A DNA stretch of 64,000 nt from Phytophthora sp. 'mugwort' (Eukaryota; Oomycota; Peronosporomycetes; Peronosporales; Peronosporaceae), in contig JAUCEF010000008.1 of the NCBI GenBank assembly GCA_033558025.1, forward strand, positions 248,001 to 312,000, in the 5' to 3' direction. Below, in pieces: positions 41,932 through 52,459 of this stretch. The notes under the pieces are model-generated. The model did not search any database. It saw only the letters and a list, made by a program, of their open reading frames with translations, and was not told the DNA's origin. The stretch's first letter is position 1. The number at the start of each line of letters is the position of its first letter. The position numbers were made by a program, and so were the translations under genes.

Positions 41932-42294
41932 ATGCTCAAGTTGCGTGTCGTCATCAGCTTCGCTGTTGTCGTCGTAGTTCTCTCGTCCTTCTACGTCGTC
42001 GCTGCTCAACATAACGACGAACTAAGCTACTCCGGCAGCGGAGACATCTACGATGGTGGACAAACCACAGCTCCTTACACTGGAAAACCCACAGTAGATG
42101 ATGCCGGCTACACGCCAACACCGACCAAGGCTGCAGTTTCGACCCGAAGCGGCAGTGGCAGCAGCACAGACGCCGTCAAAGCTGGTGATGCCGCAGTGCC
42201 GCGCTGGGGCCACTGCGACGACAACCCCACCTGTGCCAAGGGAACCTTCTGCAAGGTACTCATCAACGGGATGTCGATCTGTTACCCTGCATAA
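41932..42294 (+). CDS. Small secreted CBM1-like protein, cluster member 3
   Basis: 120 residues from the ATG at 41932: signal peptide MLKLRVVISFAVVVVVLSSF, linker rich in Ser/Gly/Thr/Pro (residues 27-85), then a shortened Cys module RWGHCDDNPTCAKGTFCKVL and SICYPA. The usual QCGG is replaced by HCDD and the loop is trimmed, so this is the most diverged of the three and may have lost cellulose binding. It ends 86 bp from the convergent SART3 gene. Confidence 0.82.
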   Translation: MLKLRVVISFAVVVVVLSSFYVVAAQHNDELSYSGSGDIYDGGQTTAPYTGKPTVDDAGYTPTPTKAAVSTRSGSGSSTDAVKAGDAAVPRWGHCDDNPTCAKGTFCKVLINGMSICYPA

Positions 42295-42380
42295 CAACAA
42301 AAAAGCGAAATCAATACAGTATTCTGTATATCATTGCAAAATCTACGTTCATTCTGAAATACCAACCTCCAAATCACGCG

Positions 42381-45300
42381 TTACTTGTTGAACAGCATCT
42401 TGCGAAAGTCCTCGTTGCTCTTCGGTGTCACCGTGGCGGTACTAGCTGCCACCTTTGATGACTCAGTCTTGGACGCACTGTTTTGTGCTGCTAGTTTCCG
42501 ACGAAGCGCACGTGGCATCAAACTAGTTGTCGAGCCAGTAGATGGTAGAGCAAGTCGCGTGGACGGTCGAAAATGAGGTGCATTCGAATCTTTACTAGCT
42601 GCTCCAACTCGGCCACCCGAGATGGCAGCACCTCCTTTCCGCTGTTGTTTTAGCTTCTTCTGCTTTTCCTGTTGCTCAAAGATATGATTAATTGAGAAGC
42701 GAGACGGCTTCATTGTCACTTGGTCGCCCATCTTTGCTTGCAATGAAGCTATGCTGGCCAAGCAAAAATCAACCTGCGAAGGCTCAGCGACTTCCACGAG
42801 GCCATAGTTCTTCAATCTGCCATGACGATCCTTCAAAATGGATACGCGGTTGACCACCACAAGCTCGCCCGCCGTCTGCATTGCCTGTTGAAGGGAAACT
42901 TGTAGCTGTTCTTCTGTCACTTGCTCCTTGGACCCCTCACGGTTCAGACCACCAACATACAGCGTCAATGGATCAGTCTTCCAGAAATTTTCACCGCCCG
43001 AAGATTTACCAGTAGGTGTGGACGCGGACGTTGATGGGGGCTTTGACCGCTCGATACGCAAAGGGTGTCCATGCAGAAGGACTCCATCCTTCTTGAGTCC
43101 TGTTTCAGCGCCGGCATCGTCCGAAAACTGCACGTACGCCATCCCACGCGACTTGATGCGATCACCGCGCATCTTGACGACTAGACGTACATCCTTCAAC
43201 GTTGGAATATCTCTAAACAGCGTCTCGATGTCTTCTTTGCTCGCTTCCTTCGAGACATTGCACAAGAACAACGTATGTTCATTCGTCAGCGTCTCATGCA
43301 TCTTCTTCTTCTCTTCGCTCTTCGATGCCTTCGTCTCGTCAACCTCCATCGCTTGGCCTCCTTCGGTGTTGATACTGGTAGGCTTCATACGCTTTGCTAT
43401 GGGTTGCTTTTGAAAGTTTTGAGCCTTTTTTCCTTCAATAGCGTTCACCTTTCGCTTCTTCGCACCTTTGGCCTTCTTGTCTTCTTCAATGTGCGTCGAA
43501 TTCATGATACAAGGTGTATCTTGAGTAGGAACTTGCCCAGATGCACTGTGCTTCACGTGATACCGTCGTGCACGAAGATAATGTGTCAAGTCGCCGTTTT
43601 CACGCTCAAAGAGAAGCCACGACTCAGCGAGGACGATCGGGGCGTCCTTGACGTGCTGCACAGCCTCGTCAAACACCATTTTGCGTATGTTTTCCACTGA
43701 AAACGCATTCATGCGTCGAAGTGCATCCAAATAGGCAATCCACGTCACTGCTTGGTCTCCAAGACGAGTACAGAGCGTCTTCTGCCACAGTTCACGAACC
43801 TTAGATACTTTCATAGCTGTTGTAGGTGAACGTCTTGGTGAACCAACCGGTGGCATCAGTGCCCAATAGCATTTTGCTTGGTATTCTGCTAGCCGCATCT
43901 TGCCCTCTAAAAAGTCTGGGAACATCTTGCTCATAAACTGTTCGCATTCCGAGAAGATACCTCCAATCAACACTTCAACCTGCTGGACAGTGTCTTCTAG
44001 GGACTCCCCGTCAATACTACTGGAGGTATATCGACGTATCGAGTCGCACCATGTGAGCAGAGTGCCAAGCAGGTGGAACGGCTCCATGGGCGAGCTCGAT
44101 CGAGCCAACAACTGCGTTCGCATTAACTGCGAAATCTTCTCCGCGCCTGTGCTCTGTCGCTCCATCGCAATCACCAACTCCGTCCATGCAGCAGAGTCGA
44201 AAGGCACATTTCGTACAGCTCTTCGTGCGACTGCCAGTTTGTCGCCATGCTTCGAGTTGTCACCGTTAGCTTGATCAGGTTCCAAGTAGTCAAGATAGCT
44301 TATCCAGAGACTGGGGCTCAAGCACATGACGGACAGTGCGCGCTCGTACAGACACACTACAAGCTGCTTCCCCTCGTTATTCTCATTCATCGACATTAAC
44401 GGAGCAACGCGATGCTTGACAAAGTTCAGATATTGCTGCCAGGCTTGTTCGGGCGCTGTAGCATCCTGCGCGCTGATTCTCGCCTCAAATCCGCGCAGTT
44501 TCTTCATCAGCGGAGCAAACAACTTACTCTGTCGCTTCGAAGACTCTTCAAACGCCGACCCGGAAGCTTCAGCATCCAGCGAGTTGTACGCGTCCCACGC
44601 TCGGAACTCCGACATGACCAGGTCGTTCTGGTCCAATGGCAGCTCCATCTGCTTGCAAAAGAGCTTTCGGATTGCTTTCTCCTTCTGTAGCTCGACATCT
44701 TCCTCCACTTCAGCGTATTTTTCCGCCGTGAACTCTCGACAGAGAGCCCAGACTTCGTGACCTCTCGCAAAGTGCGTGCCCACTGTACTCTGTGCCCTGG
44801 TCATTGCCGTCTCGAGCTCTTGTTCGTCTCCATTCTCCTTAATAAACCTCAGGTGTTGCAGCGTCAACGGCACAGACCAGTAATCTCCTTGTGCTAACTC
44901 AAAGAGTCTCTTGAGCTCTTCAACTGTGTCTCCCCTGGCACTAGAATCGTTGATCCACTGGGTGTACATATCCTCCGTGAGGGGGAAGACCTTCTGGAAC
45001 GCCTTGTAGAGCTCTGCGCGCAGCGAATGGTAAGCACAGATCCTCTTCTCAAGCTTTGTAGCGGTCGGGACAGACTCCGAAGTGGGCCAATGGCACGTTA
45101 CGTGGCTGATCGCAGCCGTGTACTGCTCGTACTGCATGTCCAGAGGCTTTAGAGTCTGCAGAATCGGGTCTGACACGTCTTGGCAGCATTGAAGCACGTC
45201 GAAGTGCACTATGGGGGACTGTGGAGCGTTGGGAAGAGTGGTTGCTGACGATTTTGGGACGCTCTCTTCGTTCTCGTCAAGCATTTCTATGTGGACGTTG

Positions 45301-45410
45301 GAGATGGAAGACTCGGCGGGCACCAGTACCGATACATCTACAATGCCCTCATCGCTGGAGAAGCACGAGGACGAGCTGCTGTCGTCGGGGGAAGCTGCGC
45401 CGCGAGCCAT
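42381..45410 (-). CDS. SART3/Prp24-type U4/U6 snRNP recycling factor
   Basis: 1,009 residues from the ATG at 45410 (MARGAASPDD); the frame upstream has no ATG. Residues about 80-600 are HAT (half-TPR) helical repeats with Trp-rich patterns (YTQWINDS, VWALCREF, LWISYLDYLEPDQ, AWTELVIAM, WIAYLDALRR). A basic nuclear-localisation stretch (KAKGAKKRKVN) precedes two RRM domains: TLFLCNVSKEASKEDIETLF with KSRGMAYVQF, and LTLYVGGLNREGSKEQ with GLVEVAEPSQ. The final residues NEDFRKMLFNK are the conserved Lsm-interaction motif. The human homologue anneals U4 and U6 snRNAs and carries histone/USP partners on the HAT repeats. The complete domain order makes the call secure. Confidence 0.95.
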   Translation of the reverse strand: MARGAASPDDSSSSSCFSSDEGIVDVSVLVPAESSISNVHIEMLDENEESVPKSSATTLPNAPQSPIVHFDVLQCCQDVSDPILQTLKPLDMQYEQYTAAISHVTCHWPTSESVPTATKLEKRICAYHSLRAELYKAFQKVFPLTEDMYTQWINDSSARGDTVEELKRLFELAQGDYWSVPLTLQHLRFIKENGDEQELETAMTRAQSTVGTHFARGHEVWALCREFTAEKYAEVEEDVELQKEKAIRKLFCKQMELPLDQNDLVMSEFRAWDAYNSLDAEASGSAFEESSKRQSKLFAPLMKKLRGFEARISAQDATAPEQAWQQYLNFVKHRVAPLMSMNENNEGKQLVVCLYERALSVMCLSPSLWISYLDYLEPDQANGDNSKHGDKLAVARRAVRNVPFDSAAWTELVIAMERQSTGAEKISQLMRTQLLARSSSPMEPFHLLGTLLTWCDSIRRYTSSSIDGESLEDTVQQVEVLIGGIFSECEQFMSKMFPDFLEGKMRLAEYQAKCYWALMPPVGSPRRSPTTAMKVSKVRELWQKTLCTRLGDQAVTWIAYLDALRRMNAFSVENIRKMVFDEAVQHVKDAPIVLAESWLLFERENGDLTHYLRARRYHVKHSASGQVPTQDTPCIMNSTHIEEDKKAKGAKKRKVNAIEGKKAQNFQKQPIAKRMKPTSINTEGGQAMEVDETKASKSEEKKKMHETLTNEHTLFLCNVSKEASKEDIETLFRDIPTLKDVRLVVKMRGDRIKSRGMAYVQFSDDAGAETGLKKDGVLLHGHPLRIERSKPPSTSASTPTGKSSGGENFWKTDPLTLYVGGLNREGSKEQVTEEQLQVSLQQAMQTAGELVVVNRVSILKDRHGRLKNYGLVEVAEPSQVDFCLASIASLQAKMGDQVTMKPSRFSINHIFEQQEKQKKLKQQRKGGAAISGGRVGAASKDSNAPHFRPSTRLALPSTGSTTSLMPRALRRKLAAQNSASKTESSKVAASTATVTPKSNEDFRKMLFNK

Positions 45411-46584
45411 CTCGAAGGTGGTGTCAAGCACTTGTGTGGCAACAGTATGGTAGTCGGGTATGCGAGACGAGGGGACCCCCGGACTCGCATGATATTGAAT
45501 GGTGCGATTTGATTGGTTACCGATCGTATTTAACAGTTTCCCCTTTTGTACTAACTGCTGTTTTTATCCTACAAGGATACCGGTATGTACACCGGTGTGT
45601 TTGGTAGGCATGGGTAAGCTACTAGAAAATACTGTACCGTACTTAGTAGAAGTAGACTATTTCAGTAAAATGGTAAAATCCTCTCCGTACAATCGGCGAC
45701 AGTGTCGTAAGCAGCACGTCGTCGTCAGTTTCCTGCATGATCAGCTGGGCATTTGGCCTGTCAAGCCACACATGTGAGATCATGTGGCTGCGCTCTAAAC
45801 AGTCGTCTAAAGGCGGTGGACAGGTCTCTGCAGTTCTACGAAGTGAAGACCGTGTTGCAGTCGAAAGCGGGCTGAGCTTCGGTGGGGCAGACGAAACCGC
45901 GAACAAAGCACAAAATATGGTATGCAAACTGGTATGTAACGTCTGTCACGAGCAGGATAATTCGTCTCCTCAAAGACAGCCGGAAAATAGTGGCTAGCGG
46001 TCTTAATATCGGTAATTTGATACGCGCTAATTCGGTCACCTAGCTTGATCACTGCGCAACAACCGTCACTAACGTTGAGAAAATGCTGCGTCTTGAGGCG
46101 AATGTTCCAACGCCTATGAGCCGAGTTGAACGAGTCAAGCTGTATGTAACGCACCGCTGGCCAAGCAGTCGGTGTGCCATGCTGTGCACGGGCAAAAGTA
46201 GCATCCCCAATCTCTTAATTTCCAACTTTTTGCGCTCCAAATCCCAAAATCCGAAAACTACATCTTGATTTCACTATGGACGGCGTCGCGGTGCGAAATT
46301 GGTCCCACCTCGTCGTCATTTGTGTGGGTACGTCAGACAGACGGCACGGACAGACACGGTGCAGACGCTCTGACTATCTGTTTGTTGCGCGCGGCGGCCA
46401 GTGCGCAGCATTTCCACTTCGGCGTCGCAACCGCAAGTACCCCCACCCCATTTACCCACGCACGCTCGCGCTTCGTTCTGTTGTTTACCCGTTCTTGTTA
46501 AATTGCGTCGAGGATCCATCGGCGGTTCGAACTCAAAAAGTGCTGGCACGAATCTCGCTCAGATTTCGGTAGCTCTATCAAGCG
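45411..46584. other. Intergenic stretch between divergent genes
   Basis: 1.17 kb between SART3 (minus) and the repeat surface protein (plus). An inverted CCAAT motif (tgattggttacc) lies at about 45509-45520 in front of SART3. Overlapping frames of 80-115 codons occur on both strands, with no domain or signal. The 46276-46572 frame just before the next gene is more likely 5' leader. Confidence 0.4.
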
Positions 46585-49374
46585 ATGCGCAGTGTATTGG
46601 TTCGCGCGATCGCGGTGGCCTGCCTCGTGGTGGCGGTGCAGGCACAGGGGAGCAATAGTAGCGGCAGCGGCAGTCTGGACGACGTCGTGGGCGTCGAAAC
46701 CGTGCAGCAGGAGACGCAGCAGGAAGAACAGACCGTGACCGTTACGACGGCACCGGCCACCACCTCACCGACAAGCACCAGCTTTACTAGTTCCTCGCTT
46801 GACTTGGGCTCGACGCTGTCGAACTCAGTGACCGGCACTGTGAATTCGGCCACGGACGTCGTAGACACGGCCACATCGGCGGCGCAGGACGTAGCCAGCA
46901 CGGTCGGATCGGCCGTGAATGGCGCTACTAGCACGACGGGGTCCGTCGTGGACGGAGTGACCAACTCGAGTACCTCAACGGTGCAGCAGGTTACGTCGAC
47001 GGCTAGCTCGGCTGCCTATGACGTCACCACGACGGCGACCTCGGCGCTCGATGATGTGGCTCAGACAGCGACCTCGGCGGTCGACGATGCGGCTCAGACG
47101 GCGGGGTCGACGATAGATGGAATCACGCAGACGGTGGGCTCCACGGTGGACAGCGTGAGCTCGGCGCTGGGCGATGCCACCGAGACGGCGGGCTCTACCG
47201 TGAATGGTGTTGCGGATACCGCGGGTTCTACCCTGGACGATGTTACGGACACCGTGGGCTCTACTCCGGATGATATTACGGACACCGTAGGCTCTACCCT
47301 GGATGATGTTACAGACACCGTAGGCTCTACCCTGCACGATGTTACGGATACCGTGGGTTCTACCCTGGATGATGCTACGGATGCCGTGGGTTCTACCCTG
47401 GACGACGTTACGGATACCGTGGGTTCTACCCTGCACGATGTTACGGATACTGTCGGCTCTTCCCTGGGCGATATGACGGATACTGTGGGCTCTACCCTGG
47501 ATGATGTGACCTACACGGTTGGTTCTACGCTGGATGACTTGACTTACACGGTCGGCTCAACGCTGGATGATGTTACGACAGCAGTGGGCTCGACTGTCGA
47601 TGGCGTTGCGCAGACTGTCGACTCAACGGTGGACGGATTAACGGACTCTGTCGGTTCCACGATGGACGGCGCGGCCGACATTGTCGTTGATACTATCACC
47701 CCTATTGTGCAAAAGGTGGCTCGCGGCGCTGGATCTACGGTGAAAACGGTGACGAACACGACATCTACCGTCGTGAAGACGGTGAGCCCTGTTGTGCACA
47801 CTGCGACCAACACGGTGGTCAAGAAGGCCGAGTCAACAGTGAAAACGGTAGCTAAATCGACGTCTAATGCTGCCAATAAAGTGACGCCAGCTGTGAAGAC
47901 TGCTACTAAGACGGTGGCCAACAAGGCCGACTCGACGGTGAAAACGGTGGCTAACAAGGCGTCTAAGGTTGCCAAGGAAGTGACGCCTGCTGTGAAGAAT
48001 GTGGCCAACACGGTGGCCAATAAGGCCGAGTCGACGGTGAAAACGGTAGCTAACAAGACGTCTAAGGTTGCCGAAAAGGCGGCGCCTTTTGTGCACACTG
48101 TGACCAACACGGTGGCCTACAAGGCCGACTCAACGGTGAAAACGGTGGCCAACAAGACGTCTAAGGTTGCCGAGAAGGTGGCGCCTATTGTGAAGACTGC
48201 TACTAAGACGGTGGCCAACAAGGCCGACTCGACGGTGAAAACGGTAGTTAACACGACGTCTAAGGTTGCCAAGAAAGTGGCGCCTGTTGTGAAGACGGTG
48301 ACCAACGCGGCGACCAAAACGGAGGCTGTTACCGCTGCGAACACGGCTTCCAATACCGCTACGAACGCAGTAACCCCTACGACGACCTTGGCCACAGACA
48401 CAGTTACGAAAACTATGGGTAGCACGACGTTCGTGAAGGCGGGACTCCCGTTTACGTCTACAAATGCGCTTTCCACGACTAAAACCGGCACCAAAGCTAC
48501 GACCGAGCAGACTTCATCGTGGCAGAAGGGGGCAGAGAAAGCCAAGTCGATCGACCTGGTGAGTCTAACGGCTACGGAGTCATCTAGCTCCAAAACGGAG
48601 GCCACCGCTGGTGAGACCGACTTGGACTTGAACAAGTCTAGCTCCACGGCCAAGAAGACGTATGCTGGTGATGAGTCCGACAGCGTTGACGAGTCCGTGT
48701 TTGTTCATAAGTCGTCATCTTCGTCGTCCATGTTGTCTGACGTAGCTGACTTGACCAAGAAGCCTTCGACCAAGAAGACAACCGGGACTCAGAGTTCTGC
48801 CGCTTTCGGTTCGGGCGCTGTTGATAGCAGCTCCAGCTCTAGCTTGGAAGAAGTAAGGATTCCAGATGACTCTTCTTCTACTGCGGACGGCTCGACGTCA
48901 ATGTCGGGATCGATGGAAAATCCAGACGTGGGCGATGTCTTGACTCCAGAGCCAAAGAAGACGACGCTGCGTCCGGAACCTACCGCTACCCCTACAGTGC
49001 CGATCACTGCAGCTCCAGTGTCTACGACCGCCACGCCATTCTCGGCGTCAACATCTGGCAGCGGCAGTCTGACGACCCAGGAAGCTCAGGCCAAGCGCGC
49101 TGAGGATGTGTCCGGTGGCTCCAACGCCAGCACGTCGGCCTTATTCAGTGTGGTCGGCGTTGCGGGCTGTGTGGCCGTCATCGCCATCGTTGCGTACATG
49201 AAGAACCAGAACCACGAGACGGAGGCTACAGGCCCTACCGGCGAGCGCAGTTCCGCGACCACGGCGGAGGGAGCTCGTAGCTCCGAGGACAGCGTCTACA
49301 ACGATCCATTAGGCACACGTTACTCGAGCATCGTCATGATCACGCCCAACGGAGACGGCGTGTGCATCTTGTAG
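46585..49374 (+). CDS. Large cell-surface protein with 11- and 33-residue repeats
   Basis: 929 residues, one exon. Signal peptide MRSVLVRAIAVACLVVAVQA, then Ser/Thr-rich sequence. Residues about 90-370 are 11-residue repeats (consensus DTVGSTLDDVT). Residues about 385-575 are basic 33-residue units, each three 11-mers (for example KAESTVKTVAN, KTSKVAEKAAP, FVHTVTNTVAY). A Ser/Thr-rich mucin-like stalk covers about 600-840, one membrane helix (SVVGVAGCVAVIAIVAY) follows, then a 55-residue cytosolic tail ending in SSIVMITPNGDGVCIL. Eleven-residue periodicity with Val/Ala stripes is typical of amphipathic 3-11 helices (LEA proteins, synucleins, perilipins), which lie on membranes or lipid surfaces. 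The acidic and basic halves could pair. Function unknown; topology is type I. Confidence 0.82.
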   Translation: MRSVLVRAIAVACLVVAVQAQGSNSSGSGSLDDVVGVETVQQETQQEEQTVTVTTAPATTSPTSTSFTSSSLDLGSTLSNSVTGTVNSATDVVDTATSAAQDVASTVGSAVNGATSTTGSVVDGVTNSSTSTVQQVTSTASSAAYDVTTTATSALDDVAQTATSAVDDAAQTAGSTIDGITQTVGSTVDSVSSALGDATETAGSTVNGVADTAGSTLDDVTDTVGSTPDDITDTVGSTLDDVTDTVGSTLHDVTDTVGSTLDDATDAVGSTLDDVTDTVGSTLHDVTDTVGSSLGDMTDTVGSTLDDVTYTVGSTLDDLTYTVGSTLDDVTTAVGSTVDGVAQTVDSTVDGLTDSVGSTMDGAADIVVDTITPIVQKVARGAGSTVKTVTNTTSTVVKTVSPVVHTATNTVVKKAESTVKTVAKSTSNAANKVTPAVKTATKTVANKADSTVKTVANKASKVAKEVTPAVKNVANTVANKAESTVKTVANKTSKVAEKAAPFVHTVTNTVAYKADSTVKTVANKTSKVAEKVAPIVKTATKTVANKADSTVKTVVNTTSKVAKKVAPVVKTVTNAATKTEAVTAANTASNTATNAVTPTTTLATDTVTKTMGSTTFVKAGLPFTSTNALSTTKTGTKATTEQTSSWQKGAEKAKSIDLVSLTATESSSSKTEATAGETDLDLNKSSSTAKKTYAGDESDSVDESVFVHKSSSSSSMLSDVADLTKKPSTKKTTGTQSSAAFGSGAVDSSSSSSLEEVRIPDDSSSTADGSTSMSGSMENPDVGDVLTPEPKKTTLRPEPTATPTVPITAAPVSTTATPFSASTSGSGSLTTQEAQAKRAEDVSGGSNASTSALFSVVGVAGCVAVIAIVAYMKNQNHETEATGPTGERSSATTAEGARSSEDSVYNDPLGTRYSSIVMITPNGDGVCIL
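47200..47590 (+). repeat. 33-bp tandem coding repeat
   Basis: About twelve units of a 33-bp sequence (core accgtgggctctaccctgga) encoding the 11-residue DTVGSTLDDVT unit. Neighbouring units differ mostly at third positions, so the array expands and is polished under protein-level constraint. Confidence 0.85.
47815..48310 (+). repeat. 99-bp tandem coding repeat
   Basis: About five units of 99 bp (33 residues), each starting near aaggccgactcgacggtgaa (Lys-Ala-Asp-Ser-Thr-Val-Lys). One half-unit variation at 47815-47900 starts the array. Units are in turn three 11-residue repeats. Confidence 0.8.
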
Positions 49375-49558
49375 ACGAGTGAGTGGGTGGCGCGCTCGAG
49401 AAGCACCAGGGTGACAGCGCTTTTGTGAATTGATCAACATGTTAATAGCTTTCTCCCTTTCTTGGGGGAGTTTTGACCTTAAGTAATCCAGTGCGTTGCC
49501 GAGTGAGTTTTGTCAATAACTTTTCATCATTTCTGTGCTAGTATTTCACTTATTCTTG

Positions 49559-50935
49559 TCAACGGGACGAAGGGATTGTCGTAGGCAGCACCACGCGGAC
49601 AGCAACGTCACTGCAATCCTTACGCATACTATCGAGCGGGTGGAATGGAGTTAGTCCGACGGAGAAGGCGAGACGGTTGCAGAACGTGGTTTCGACCTCG
49701 AACAGATCATTCGTCGGGTCTTCCGCGTCGCACACGAGGTACCAGGTCGCTGCCAACAGCTTCACGCGTAGCCCAAAGGCCCAAGTCGGCTCCTTCGAGC
49801 CAGGAACAGTCTCCAAATACGGACCTACGTCCAAACGAACTTCGAGCGGAGCAGCACGTGCCGAAGCTGGACGTAGTAGCACTCGATCTGCCTCGTGATT
49901 ACTGAGAAACTTACTCAGCAACTCATACGAAGTACCACCCGACTCCGTTCGGTTGCTCGCATGCAACACCGCCATCGCAACCGACTGGAGCGCATTGCTC
50001 ACCGCCATAGGCGTCTGCTCCGGCGTCTTGCCAACTTGACGAGCCAGCACATGCTCCAACTCGTGCTGCAGCGCGTCCACCACTGCGTCGTATCCTCTTG
50101 TGCCTTCCACCCGTTCGCCGTTAATCATCAACTCATCACGTCCAATATCCTTGGCGTCTTGAAAGATCTCCGCCTCCGATAGAGTCGGCATGCGGCTCGT
50201 ATTACCCGGTTCGTCACTAGTGATGGCCAGCACCTGCTTCAAGTAGCTCTTCGTCTCCAGGGGCTCGCTCGCCTCCTCCTTTACCCAGCTGGTCGACAGC
50301 ACCAGCTTCTGCTCCTTTAGCCCTTCAAAGAGCTGCTCCACGACCTCCTGGTACAGCGTCAGGTCCTCGTTCTGTGCGCTTAATGCATGACGCAGCAGCC
50401 CCGTCATCTCCTCAAGTTGCTGGCGTTCTACGGGCGTCAACGCCGTCTCCAGGAGCTTCTTGTCTCCCCACTCTCCGGCCAATTGCTGCAGCTCCCCATT
50501 GATACTCTTCAACTGTTCCTCGGTGCTCTGTGTGTCGCTCTGCAGCTGTGCGAAGCTGCCACGGGCGGCCACCACGTGCAGCCGTGCGACCAGCGCTAGC
50601 GCCCGCAGCATGCGCAACCGTTCGCCTTCAGCTTCCAAGGCGGTAGGCAACTCGTCAAGCGCTAATATGAGCGCGTCTTCACTGCCGCTGGAGGTGTTGG
50701 ACACACTCAAGGGCGTCGCACAGGCTGCTGGGGCGAGATCCGACATCTCCCGCTCGAGTTCGGACAGGTCGAACCCCCACTTCCCGGCGTTGGAGGATGG
50801 TGATTCCTGTATGGTTAGATGCGGCTGTGTCTTGACTTCTAATTCATGCGATCTAGAGCTATTGATGGGCTGCGGGGACGACACAACGGTGTCGTCTTCC
50901 CACTCATCCCATGCATCCGCGTCCGCCGCGGTCAT
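49559..50935 (-). CDS. Conserved-looking cytosolic protein of unknown function
   Basis: 458 residues from the ATG at 50935 (MTAADADAWDEWEDD); the frame upstream adds 21 residues without support. The N terminus has the acidic tryptophan motif AWDEWEDD, of the kind found in proteins that bind clathrin-adaptor ear domains, which is suggestive only. A disordered Ser-rich segment (20-95) is followed by helices: LEAEGERLRMLRALALVARL, a coiled coil (TEEQLKSINGELQQLAGEWG) and DAVVDALQHELEHVLARQVG. The C-terminal 110 residues look like a compact beta domain (EVRLDVGPYLETVPG, WAFGLRVKLLAATWYLVCD). No signal peptide or membrane helix. Not recognised; a trafficking adaptor is one possibility. Confidence 0.75.
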   Translation of the reverse strand: MTAADADAWDEWEDDTVVSSPQPINSSRSHELEVKTQPHLTIQESPSSNAGKWGFDLSELEREMSDLAPAACATPLSVSNTSSGSEDALILALDELPTALEAEGERLRMLRALALVARLHVVAARGSFAQLQSDTQSTEEQLKSINGELQQLAGEWGDKKLLETALTPVERQQLEEMTGLLRHALSAQNEDLTLYQEVVEQLFEGLKEQKLVLSTSWVKEEASEPLETKSYLKQVLAITSDEPGNTSRMPTLSEAEIFQDAKDIGRDELMINGERVEGTRGYDAVVDALQHELEHVLARQVGKTPEQTPMAVSNALQSVAMAVLHASNRTESGGTSYELLSKFLSNHEADRVLLRPASARAAPLEVRLDVGPYLETVPGSKEPTWAFGLRVKLLAATWYLVCDAEDPTNDLFEVETTFCNRLAFSVGLTPFHPLDSMRKDCSDVAVRVVLPTTIPSSR

Positions 50936-51098
50936 TGTCAAACGTGGCACAATTAATTGGATATTGATTTCATACCAACTTTTTAATTTCCATCGCACTC
51001 AAAGTAGAATAATACTTTGCAGTATGAAGTACTACCGTAGAAGAAAAATAAGTACAAGACCTGGGATGACACTGGATGAATTATAGATACCGGTAGCA

Positions 51099-52440
51099 GT
51101 GGAAAAAAAGTCATTCGATGCAATCCAACAAACAACATTCGTCTATACTGACGCATTATGGGCCGGTACAGATGAAGGTGGCGTTAGAGAGTGGGACGGC
51201 GCACGTATACAGGGACCTGTGCCTCATCATCCTTGCGAACTACCCGGAGCTCATTTTCAAGTGGAAAGAGGAGGAGACACTTATGGTGGACCACGTGCTA
51301 GAGGATAAACACCACCTGTCCACGGTGAACAAGGAGAGGAGCTGGAGGTTAGTCACACGTGGACATCACGGACAACACAAATTGACTGGAGAAGACAGGA
51401 AGGCGGCATTACGAGAGCAGTGGCAAAGGAGCTGGACTTGCGAACGACTCAAGTCCTGGTCATCCCGCATCCATGGCTACCCAGGCTGAACTTGGTCTGG
51501 TTGGGTGGACGGGGCTATAAAATGACCAGGAAGATGTACAATGTGCTTATGAGGCGGCAACAGGCAGGGGAAGTTCAAAGCGTGTGGGGTGCCATTCAAC
51601 AGAAGTGAAACAAGAGCAATGGGGAGATAGCAGTGGCACTACAGGAACTTAAGTGGAAGCGCGTTCACGCAACGGAGCGCGTCACCGCTTACCAGATCCA
51701 GAATCTCATAAAGCTGAATATGAGGAGGCTCAGACTGTGGGCTGGAACGGAGGTAGGCTTTGGATGCCCGAGACGGGAGTGTCGACAGCAGCAAGCTGGG
51801 GTCTAGCTCACATGATGTGGGAATGCCCAGATGCGCGGGACCATTGGGACCTAGTCTTGAGGCTCTCGCACCGAAGGGAAGTGGGGACTAGGCGGAAGAC
51901 GAACGGTTGCGAGCGCTCCAAGACATTTTCAGTCTCAGCCTCACAGCGTAGCCGGCATGGCTACAGCACTGGAGGATAGATATGGACGACGGGTCCAGGG
52001 AGGACGTTTCAGGTGGCAGAGGATATGTGGGCGCTGTTCTGCGCAACCACACTTACTGCAATCTGGAGATGGAACATCGATCAGTGCACCCGGACGAGAG
52101 CAAGGTGTCGACAATGGTTGACGCAGTGGAAAGCCTGAGAGGCATGATAAGAGAAGGCTTCATCCGATACAGGATGAGACTCTACCCGCTCACACAGCGC
52201 TCAGTCATGAAGTTGCAAGTGGCAGAGGAGCTGACGAAGAGCTTGTTCCTGGATACAGCACGGGGACAACTGGAGCGCAGCACCAATGCGGACAGAGCTG
52301 GGAGCCCAGACGAGGCAGCGGAGGGCGATTGGCAAGCGCAGACAACAGAGGCCGAGAGCAGAAGGAGATGGAAGAACTGGTTGGGTGACACCCCGGCTGG
52401 AATGGTTATTCGAGTTTAATGTCGACACTGCCCGTAGCGT
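51099..52440 (+). mobile_element. 3' remnant of a LINE (non-LTR retrotransposon)
   Basis: Broken frames read as the end of a LINE ORF2. At 51780-51850 LAHMMWECPDARDHWDLVL matches the H...C zinc-knuckle end of plant- and oomycete-type LINE reverse transcriptases. At 52020-52240 IWRWNIDQ and HPDESKVSTMVDAVESLRGM then KSLFLDTARGQ resemble the C-terminal tail. Stops and frame changes abound; the reverse transcriptase core and endonuclease are missing, as is usual with 5'-truncated LINE copies. The end near 52440-52470 abuts the gypsy element of the opposite strand. Confidence 0.6.
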
Positions 52441-52459
52441 GGAGATAAGTAACACAATA

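Noticed and set aside
46975..47436. 153-codon minus-strand frame of Arg/His/Gly-rich repeats
   Set aside because: Antisense shadow of the 33-bp repeat in the surface-protein gene.
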